From Aquificaceae bacterium (lineage in GTDB: Bacteria > Aquificota > Aquificia > Aquificales > Aquificaceae), in assembly GCA_015487835.1 (NCBI GenBank), contig WFOY01000218.1:1-5088 (forward strand): DNA of 5,088 nucleotides, in the 5' to 3' direction. Below, one piece after another: positions 1 through 5,013 of the stretch (positions are counted from its first letter, which is position 1; each line of letters opens with the position of its first letter). The translations under genes were made by a program, and so were the position numbers. The notes beneath the pieces are model-generated. The model searched no databases, was not told the DNA's origin, and saw only the letters and a program-made list of their open reading frames with translations.

Positions 1-266
1 CCCATGTAGGAGACAAGAGATCTGAAAGGTGGAAGGGGTGTAGCCGTCTTGTCGAGGCGGGCTTAGCTAAGCCGTTCAAAGGTGTGGACGATATAGTCTC
101 CCTCCCAAGGGAGGGGCTTATATACGAGTTCCTCAAAACACCCCGGACCTTTGACGAGATCGTCTCCTTCTTAGGCGAGGACCCCTACGAGGCTGTGAAG
201 GTCCTGACGGACCTTGAGCTGAAGGGCAAGCTGAGAAGGGAAGGTCCTTACTACGTCTCCTGCTAA
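1..266 (+). CDS. dprA: DprA (DNA-processing protein A), C-terminal part only
   Basis: DprA binds incoming single-stranded DNA in the cytoplasm and loads RecA during natural transformation. Only the last 87 residues are here; the first complete codon is at 3 and the gene enters from the left edge. The opening residues GDKRSERWKGCSRLVEAG match the end of the Rossmann-like DprA core, where the family has a G..S.G(T/C)N.LI..GA pattern followed by a DIL-type segment (here VDDIV). Residues from about 38 onward (LIYEFLKTPRTFDEI...) form the DprA winged-helix domain, with the helix-turn-helix pattern and a closing RREGPYYV wing. A GTG at 84 could be taken as the start of a 60-codon gene, but the frame is open to the window edge and the upstream residues also fit DprA, so it is internal. 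The MFS gene starts 10 bp after the stop. The family is fairly sure; the 5' end cannot be seen. Confidence 0.82.
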   Translation, partial: HVGDKRSERWKGCSRLVEAGLAKPFKGVDDIVSLPREGLIYEFLKTPRTFDEIVSFLGEDPYEAVKVLTDLELKGKLRREGPYYVSC

Positions 267-275
267 AATTATACT
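264..275 (+). promoter_or_regulatory. Candidate -10 element overlapping the dprA stop and abutting the MFS start
   Basis: The run TAAAATTATACT begins at the dprA stop codon and ends 1 bp before the ATG at 277. It contains two -10-like hexamers, TAAAAT (264-269) and TATACT (270-275), in otherwise GC-richer sequence. If TAAAAT is used, transcription would begin at about the ATG and the mRNA would be leaderless or nearly so, which fits the absence of a Shine-Dalgarno sequence for the MFS gene. No good -35 box is visible at the usual distance. The 10-mer TAAAATTATA also lies just upstream of murI on the other strand. Confidence 0.35.
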
Positions 276-276
276 G

Positions 277-1815
277 ATGAGTCAGTCAGTTCACTTGTCC
301 AAGGCTGATCTTGCCCTCCACACGATCCTGGTCATGGTAGGTGCCTTCATGGCGATCCTCGACACCACGGTGGTGGATATATCCCTTCCAAAGATGATAG
401 CCCCCTTAAAGACAGACCTCTACGGCATACAGTGGGTAGTTACGGCTTACATGATCAGTGCTGCCGTTGTTTTGCCTCTACTGGAGTGGCTGGACAAGGT
501 GGTGGGTCTAAAGGCCATGTACATAGCCGGTGTGGCCCTCTTCACGCTGGCGAGCTATCTCTGCGGTGTGTCCACCGAACTCTACCAGATGATCCTGTTC
601 AGGTCAGTCCAGGGGTTTGCGGAAGCCTTGATCATAGTCTCCGCCCAGGCCATCCTCTTCTCCATATACCCACCCGACAGGAAGGGTGTGGCCATGGGTA
701 TATTCGGTCTGGGAGCCTCCTTTGCGCCTGCCGTGGGCCCTTCCCTGGGAGGGTGGATAACTGAGCACATAGGCTGGAACTGGATATTCTTCATAAACGT
801 TCCTGTGGGTGTGCTCCTCACAGTAGCCTCCCTCTTCTTCCTCAAGGAGACCTCCGTGAGAGGTCAGAGGCAGTCCTTCAACTTTTTATCCTTTCTGTTC
901 ATAAGCGTAGCCACGGTCAGCACCCTTGTAGTGCTATCCAAAGGCCAGCAGTACGGCTGGTTCACCTCCAACTTCATAGCCTTCCTCACGGTCACAGCTC
1001 TCGCCAGCTACCTTATCTACGTATTGCTTGAGGTTGTGTCCAGTGTGAAGCTAATGGACCTCAGCATATTCAGGAGCGTTAACTTCCTGGTCTCCTTTGT
1101 GGTCTACCTCCTGGTCCTGGGTTTCTCCATGTACGCCCTCTTTTACGCCCTTCCTCTTTACTTTGAGTACCTCAAAGGGCTGAGCACCTTCACTACAGGT
1201 GTCCTGCTCCTCCCCTTCGCAGGATCCATAGCCCTGTCTACCGTGATTGCTGGGGTGCTCACCGACAGATGGAGTCCCATGGGCACGCTTATTCTGGCCA
1301 TAGTTTTCTACTTGGGATCCTTAGTCTTCTACATAAGGCACTTCGACCTCTACATGCCCAAGTGGGATGCATCACTGACGTTGGTGATCACAGGTATAGG
1401 CATGGGCCTGTTCTTCGCCCCTGTGACCGTTATCGCCCTCAGGGGTCTTGAGGAGAAAACGGTGCTGATCATAAGCCTTTTAGACTACATAAGGTTTGTG
1501 GGCGGATCCTTCGGGACGGCCCTAGCTACGAACATAATCGAGGGGAGGACCTCCCTCCACTTCGAGGAGATATCATCTCTCCAAGGCCTGAACTACTGGG
1601 AGGTGGCCTCGAGGATAGAGATCCTGGCTGAAGAGTTTTTAAACCTATCCGGTGACCAGGTGGAGGCACTGATCAAGGCCTACTACGCCGTCGGTTCTCT
1701 CCAGGGGAAACTGGCCCTCTCTTACGCCTTCCAGGATCTGTTCGTCTGGTGTGCTGTGTTTGCAGCCGTAGGTCTCGTTCCCCTTCTGTTCCTAAAGTAT
1801 AATAGGGTCGGATGA
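277..1815 (+). CDS. DHA2-family MFS transporter (EmrB/QacA type), proton-coupled export
   Basis: This is an inner-membrane major facilitator of the 14-helix DHA2 class; members export drugs or other small molecules in exchange for protons. At 512 residues it has the usual EmrB length. The family motifs are in order: LDTTVVDISLP (28-38, motif D1, helix 1), a QWVVTAYM segment (52-59), a modified motif A around WLDKVVGLK (71-79), motif B with R109 and Q112-G113, motif C with APAVGPSLGG (150-159, the antiporter signature), and a late GxGxGLFFAPVT segment typical of EmrB helix 11. A long loop before the last helix (from about 420 to 485) is normal for EmrB. Unusual points are Glu70 where EmrB has Gly, and Glu116 inside helix 4. 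The ATG at 277 has no Shine-Dalgarno; later starts would cut helix 1. No EmrA-type adaptor or TolC-like gene adjoins it, so the substrate cannot be inferred. The stop overlaps the next start by 4 bp (ATGA). Confidence 0.93.
   Translation: MSQSVHLSKADLALHTILVMVGAFMAILDTTVVDISLPKMIAPLKTDLYGIQWVVTAYMISAAVVLPLLEWLDKVVGLKAMYIAGVALFTLASYLCGVSTELYQMILFRSVQGFAEALIIVSAQAILFSIYPPDRKGVAMGIFGLGASFAPAVGPSLGGWITEHIGWNWIFFINVPVGVLLTVASLFFLKETSVRGQRQSFNFLSFLFISVATVSTLVVLSKGQQYGWFTSNFIAFLTVTALASYLIYVLLEVVSSVKLMDLSIFRSVNFLVSFVVYLLVLGFSMYALFYALPLYFEYLKGLSTFTTGVLLLPFAGSIALSTVIAGVLTDRWSPMGTLILAIVFYLGSLVFYIRHFDLYMPKWDASLTLVITGIGMGLFFAPVTVIALRGLEEKTVLIISLLDYIRFVGGSFGTALATNIIEGRTSLHFEEISSLQGLNYWEVASRIEILAEEFLNLSGDQVEALIKAYYAVGSLQGKLALSYAFQDLFVWCAVFAAVGLVPLLFLKYNRVG
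1798..1803 (+). promoter_or_regulatory. Perfect -10 hexamer (TATAAT) inside the MFS 3' end, before the first SurA-like gene
   Basis: TATAAT lies in the codons for the last residues of the transporter, ending 8 bp before the ATG at 1812. It could start a short-leader transcript for the two SurA-like genes in addition to read-through from the transporter. No -35 box is evident, and the hexamer also simply encodes Lys-Tyr-Asn, so chance is a real alternative. Confidence 0.25.
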
Positions 1816-2636
1816 ACCTCCTTTTGGTTCTGGTCTCGCTTGTATCCTTAGCCTTTCCAAAGGCTGTCGCCGAGGTAAACGGCAGGGTGATAACCCTACA
1901 GGAGTTCGAGGAGGCCTTCAACATCTACTGGGAGGAGATACTCCACTTCTCAGGAAGGAAACCTACCCCTGAGGACAGAAGGGAGTTCCTGTACGAGTAC
2001 ATAAAGTCTATAATCCTGAGGGACGTGGCCAGGGATATGGGCATAGATGTGGAGGATTCGGAGGTAAGGGAGTTCCTGAAAAGAACTGGAAGAAGATCCG
2101 CAGACCCCGTGCTTATCGAGTTGGCCAGGTCGGAGCTCATCGTGAAGGAGATAACCTCTCTGCTGCTGAGCAGCGTTGTGGTCACTGAGGGTGAGATAAG
2201 GGCTTACTATATTCTCAACCGAAGAGAGTTCTACATGCCCGACCAGGTGAAGCTCCTCAGGGTCCTAACCGATGACAGGAAGAAGGCGGAGAAGGTCTAC
2301 CGATCCCTTAAGGAGGGCAGGATCCCAGAACCCGAGGAGGGTGTGATCGTAGGGAAGGAGAGATGGTTCTCGATCCAGGCTCTTCCAAAGGTGGTCAGGA
2401 GGAGGATATACCCCTACAGGGTGGGGAAGGTCTCGAGACCTATCAAGCTTGACACAGGCTACCTTATACTGAAGGTCACAGGAAAGAGAAAAGCTGGTAT
2501 ACTTCCCCTCGAAGAGGTCAGGGACGTGGTCAGGAGGAAGCTCCTCCAGATAAAAAGGCAGGAGGTGTTCAGGGAATGGTTCAGGGAGATACTGAAAAGG
2601 TACAAGGTGGAGGTCTATACGGAAAACTTGCGGTGA
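1812..2636 (+). CDS. SurA-like periplasmic folding factor with degenerate parvulin domain (first of two)
   Basis: This appears to be an exported chaperone of the SurA/PrsA group, acting on outer-membrane or secreted proteins in the periplasm. Of its 274 residues, the first 16 or so (MNLLLVLVSLVSLAFP) are a hydrophobic signal-like segment with no positive charge before it. AEVNGRVITLQEFEEAF (20-36) is the classic start of the SurA N-terminal domain, which runs as helices to about 125. Residues from about 145 to 222 have the outline of a PpiC/parvulin domain, ending GKVSRPIKLDTGYLILKV (205-222), and a charged helix follows. The two histidines expected in an active parvulin appear missing: the first strand reads QVKLLRVLT instead of an ARHIL-like sequence, and the last reads GYLILKV instead of GYHIIKV. 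It is therefore probably a chaperone rather than an active prolyl isomerase. The ATG overlaps the transporter stop (ATGA), with a weak AGGG 4 bp upstream. The family call is good; catalytic status is inferred. Confidence 0.8.
   Translation: MNLLLVLVSLVSLAFPKAVAEVNGRVITLQEFEEAFNIYWEEILHFSGRKPTPEDRREFLYEYIKSIILRDVARDMGIDVEDSEVREFLKRTGRRSADPVLIELARSELIVKEITSLLLSSVVVTEGEIRAYYILNRREFYMPDQVKLLRVLTDDRKKAEKVYRSLKEGRIPEPEEGVIVGKERWFSIQALPKVVRRRIYPYRVGKVSRPIKLDTGYLILKVTGKRKAGILPLEEVRDVVRRKLLQIKRQEVFREWFREILKRYKVEVYTENLR
2561..2566 (+). promoter_or_regulatory. Strong Shine-Dalgarno-like GGAGGT inside the first SurA-like gene; bears on the start of the second
   Basis: GGAGGT lies 9 bp before an ATG at 2576 that is in frame with the second SurA-like gene. 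Using it would lengthen that protein by 19 residues and overlap the first gene by 61 bp. The sequence is also explained by Glu/Arg-rich codons, where GGAGG is common in this DNA, so it may be accidental. Confidence 0.25.
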
Positions 2637-3472
2637 TACTTGTACTCGTTAGCCTCGCCTTCGGGGACCTGATCGACAGGGTGGTGGCGAACGTGAACGG
2701 CGAACCCATCCTCGAGAGCGAGCTGAAGGTCGCCAGCATATTTTACGGAAACAAGGATAGAGAAGATCTGATCAAGGATCTTATAGACAGACACCTCCTC
2801 GCCCAGTTCCTCAGAACCCAGGGTATAAACATACCCGAAGGTTACCTAAACGCGGTCCTACACGACATAGCCAAGTCAAATGGGAAGAGCCTCGAGCAGC
2901 TATACAGGGACCTTTACCAGGAAGGGCTCACCCCTGAGGACCTCAAGAACTTCCTGAGCGTGGAGATAGCCTACTCTCTTGGCTTCATGGAGTACATGAG
3001 GAGGAAGGTCAAGGTTAGCGATCTTGAGATAGAACTCGAAAGGCTAAAGAGCGGTGAGGTGGAGTACCTTAGGGAGATAGACCTCCTCGTGATAAGCAAG
3101 GGGAGGAAAGAGGACGTGCTGAGATCGGTGTCTGAAGCTGGCCTGGACCTACGTAAGATAGCCGGCAAACTGGGGGTGGGTCTCGAGAGGCTGAAGGTGA
3201 GAAAGGGTGAACTTGTAAAACCCCTCGACGAGGAGGTCTGGAGGGTCAAGGTGGGCCAGGTCGCCATAGCCGAGGATGAGGAGAACATATACATAGCCAA
3301 GGTGATCAGGGAACACCGCCTCTACTCGGGAAGGAGCGAGGAACAGATAAGGGAGGAGATCCTGAAGAGAAAGGTCGAGCTCGAGAGGAAGAAGATCCTC
3401 GAGAAGCTCAGAAGGGAGAGCCTGGTAGAGATCCTTCACTCACAAGGACTGGCGGTATCCTCTCCCCCATGA
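2633..3472 (+). CDS. SurA N-terminal-domain protein, probable periplasmic chaperone (second of two)
   Basis: This is probably a second exported SurA-type chaperone, 279 residues from the GTG at 2633. A short hydrophobic stretch (ILVLVSLAFG) precedes DRVVANVNGEPILESEL (15-31), the standard opening of the SurA N-terminal domain; a helical region follows to about 130. Residues 145-224 resemble a strongly diverged parvulin domain, with GELVKPLDEEVWRVKVGQV followed by IYIAKV, and no histidine at either catalytic position. A long charged helix (about 233-265, rich in Glu/Lys/Arg) ends the protein, as in SurA where a C-terminal helix packs on the N-domain. The start is uncertain. GTG at 2633 overlaps the previous stop by 4 bp (GTGA), matching the coupling one gene earlier, but leaves a very short signal with no basic residue. 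ATG at 2576 has a good Shine-Dalgarno and places a Lys before the hydrophobic run. The 3' end overlaps murI in antisense. Confidence 0.75.
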   Translation: MILVLVSLAFGDLIDRVVANVNGEPILESELKVASIFYGNKDREDLIKDLIDRHLLAQFLRTQGINIPEGYLNAVLHDIAKSNGKSLEQLYRDLYQEGLTPEDLKNFLSVEIAYSLGFMEYMRRKVKVSDLEIELERLKSGEVEYLREIDLLVISKGRKEDVLRSVSEAGLDLRKIAGKLGVGLERLKVRKGELVKPLDEEVWRVKVGQVAIAEDEENIYIAKVIREHRLYSGRSEEQIREEILKRKVELERKKILEKLRRESLVEILHSQGLAVSSPP

Positions 3473-4184
3473 TCAGTTCGACCATCCTGTCCAAGTTCTG
3501 GTACCTGTCCGTGAAGTATAGCTCGGTGGTTCCGCTACCGCTGTCCACAACAAAACTGTCCAGATCCTTTGCCACAGCCTCCGAGGAGTCAACTATGTAA
3601 ACCCCTTCCATGAACCTCTCTATGGACCTCCTGAGAAGAGGGTAGTGGGTGCATCCTAGGATCAGCGTATCGACACCGGCCTCTTTCAGGTCCGACAGGT
3701 ACATCTCCACCACCCTATCCGTTATCTCACCTTCCACCAAACCTTCCTCCACCAAAGGCACAAACAGAGGACACGCCTTCGCCACCACCTCAAATCCCAT
3801 ACTCCTCAGGATCCTCTGGTAAGTACCGCTCTTTACAGTGGCCTGGGTGCCTATGACTCCCACCTTCCCCTTACTCACCCTGGCTGCCTCCTTAACACCT
3901 GGATCCACGACACCGACCAAAGGAACAGGAAACCTGCTCCGGAGAACATCTATAGCGTACGAGCTGGCCGTGTTGCAGGCAACCACCAGGACGTCTATAC
4001 CTTTCTCTGTGAGAAAGCCTGCACACTCTAAGCTGTAGCGGATCACCGTCTCAGAGGACCTCGTCCCGTAGGGCACCCTGGCTGTATCTCCCAGGTAGAC
4101 CAGATCCGTGTTTGGGAACCTCTCCCTTATAGCTTTTAGGACCGTTAGACCGCCGACACCTGAGTCGAACACGCCTACCCTCAA
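3408..4184 (-). CDS. murI: Glutamate racemase
   Basis: MurI is a cytoplasmic, cofactor-independent enzyme that converts L-glutamate to D-glutamate for peptidoglycan. From the preferred TTG start the protein has 258 residues, close to the usual 250-290. All active-site elements are present: D7-S8-G-V-G-G at the N-terminus, GDTARVPYG (32-40), CNTAS with catalytic Cys70, and GCTHYPLL with catalytic Cys178 and His180. It closely resembles the Aquifex aeolicus enzyme as I recall it (shared stretches such as RYSLECAGFL and KACPLFVPL). Two starts are possible. GTG at 4190 has a G-run touching it, too close for ribosome binding. TTG at 4184 has the same G-run 7 bp upstream and yields MRVGVFDSGVGG, the normal MurI N-terminus. 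The gene is divergent from the polyprenyl synthase gene and convergent with the second SurA-like gene, overlapping its last 65 bp. Both C-termini look like genuine family ends, so the overlap is probably real. Confidence 0.95.
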   Translation of the reverse strand: MRVGVFDSGVGGLTVLKAIRERFPNTDLVYLGDTARVPYGTRSSETVIRYSLECAGFLTEKGIDVLVVACNTASSYAIDVLRSRFPVPLVGVVDPGVKEAARVSKGKVGVIGTQATVKSGTYQRILRSMGFEVVAKACPLFVPLVEEGLVEGEITDRVVEMYLSDLKEAGVDTLILGCTHYPLLRRSIERFMEGVYIVDSSEAVAKDLDSFVVDSGSGTTELYFTDRYQNLDRMVELIMGERIPPVLVSEGSLPGSPF

Positions 4185-4190
4185 CCGCAC

Positions 4191-4196
4191 ACCCCC
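4191..4196 (-). promoter_or_regulatory. Ribosome binding site of murI (GGGGGT), supports the TTG start
   Basis: On the minus strand GGGGGT lies 6 bp before TTG (4184-4182) but directly touches the GTG at 4190. The spacing, together with the usual MurI N-terminus, favours TTG. Confidence 0.5.
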
Positions 4197-4197
4197 G

Positions 4198-4210
4198 TTA
4201 TAATTTTAAA
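4198..4210. promoter_or_regulatory. AT-rich core of a divergent murI / ispA promoter region
   Basis: The only intergenic gap between divergent genes here contains TTATAATTTTAAA. On the plus strand TATAAT (4199-4204) is a perfect -10 hexamer placed 11 bp before the ispA ATG, giving an expected leader of only about 5 nt. On the minus strand the same bases read TTTAAAATTATAA, with TAAAAT (4209-4204) as a possible -10 box for murI; its leader would be about 13 nt and would include the GGGGGT ribosome site. No TTGACA-like -35 is evident on either strand, and such boxes would lie inside the coding regions. Since something must start both genes here, the promoter assignment is reasonable, but the exact boxes are inferred. 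Confidence 0.5.
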
Positions 4211-4215
4211 GGTTC

Positions 4216-5013
4216 ATGGACAAGCTGAACCTATGGAAGAACCTAATAGATAAAAGACTGAGGGAGGTGTTCAGACCCCAAGGTCCCCGGACACTGATAG
4301 AGGCCATGTCTTACTACCTCTTTCAGGAGGGAAAGAGGATAAGACCTCTGACGGTTGTTGCTGTTGCCGACTCCCTGGGCGGTGACCTTGAGGACGCCGT
4401 GACCGTCGGGTGTGCCATAGAGATGATCCACAACTACTCCCTCATCCACGATGACCTCCCCGCTATGGACAACGACGACCTTAGGAGGGGACTTCCCACC
4501 TGCCACAGGAAGTTCGGGGAGGCAGTGGCCATACTTGCAGGGGACGCTCTCCTGACATACGCCTTCGAGATGATCCTATCCAAGGAGAACTTCAGGTCAC
4601 TTCCCGAGAACGCACTCGTGAGCGTAGCCAGGGTTATAGCTGTCAAGGCTGGTTCCTCAGGTCTCGTGGGGGGTCAGGTCTTGGACGTGGAGGGATGGGA
4701 GGACCTCGTAGAGGTCAACCTTATGAAGACGGCGGCTCTCTTTGAGGCCTGCTTCGTCTGCGGAGGTCTGGTGTCTGGGAGGGAAGATCTGGTTCCGGAC
4801 CTTGAAAAGATCGGGAGATCCGTAGGTCTTTTGTTCCAGATCACAGACGACATCATCGACAAAGACGGTGTGTACAGAACTCTCGGATCCCAGGGCGCAC
4901 TCCAGAGGGCCAAGGATTTATACGTAGAGTCCAAGGAGAGGATAGAAAACATCCTCGGGAAGGAGACCCAGGTGATCGACCTACTTAACAGGATCTACTC
5001 GAGGGTCACTTGA
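4216..5013 (+). CDS. ispA: Short-chain polyprenyl diphosphate synthase (farnesyl/geranylgeranyl type)
   Basis: The enzyme condenses isopentenyl diphosphate onto dimethylallyl/geranyl diphosphate in the cytoplasm, supplying C15 or C20 chains for quinones, undecaprenyl carrier and carotenoids. Visible motifs in order are GKRIRP (39-44, isopentenyl diphosphate binding), the first Asp-rich motif DDLPAMD (79-85) followed by DDLRRGLPT, AGDALL (108-113), GLVGGQVLD (149-157), Lys171-Thr172, FQITDD (207-212) and the second Asp-rich motif DDIID (211-215). Tyr74, five residues before the first motif, and the DDx4D spacing match the E. coli IspA type and suggest a farnesyl product. At 265 residues it is about 30 shorter than E. 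coli IspA. The loss is mostly after DDIID, where the usual GK..G.D....K.TY segment is not recognisable, although all synthase motifs upstream are intact. The ATG has AAAGG only 3 bp upstream. The stop overlaps the pilC-like stop by 8 bp. The family is certain; chain length is inferred. Confidence 0.92.
   Translation: MDKLNLWKNLIDKRLREVFRPQGPRTLIEAMSYYLFQEGKRIRPLTVVAVADSLGGDLEDAVTVGCAIEMIHNYSLIHDDLPAMDNDDLRRGLPTCHRKFGEAVAILAGDALLTYAFEMILSKENFRSLPENALVSVARVIAVKAGSSGLVGGQVLDVEGWEDLVEVNLMKTAALFEACFVCGGLVSGREDLVPDLEKIGRSVGLLFQITDDIIDKDGVYRTLGSQGALQRAKDLYVESKERIENILGKETQVIDLLNRIYSRVT

Noticed and set aside
582..845. Open minus-strand frame of 87 codons inside the transporter gene
   Set aside because: It lies wholly antisense to strongly conserved MFS motifs, its composition is that of a reversed reading, and no family is recognisable.
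2711..3403. The palindrome CTCGAG occurs five times in the second SurA-like gene and about eight times in the window
   Set aside because: The five copies in this gene all encode Leu-Glu (CTC GAG) in frame, matching the amino acid content and codon preference, so no regulatory or recognition repeat is needed.
2971..3439. Two long minus-strand open frames under the second SurA-like gene
   Set aside because: Ser/Leu-rich shadow translations of Glu/Lys/Arg-rich codons; they overlap each other in different frames and resemble no known family.
3432..3448. Small inverted repeat TCCTT/AAGGA with a 7-base loop near the murI and SurA-like gene ends
   Set aside because: Only five base pairs, no T-run, and within overlapping coding sequence; too weak to call a terminator.
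1222..4890. Frequent GATC and GGATCC sites
   Set aside because: They mostly come from ATC-CTx (Ile-Leu) and Gly-Ser codons. Without a genome-wide count and methylation data there is no case for a special role.
4243..4952. Three minus-strand open frames under the polyprenyl synthase gene
   Set aside because: Antisense to intact catalytic motifs and without family resemblance; open only because of the codon bias.
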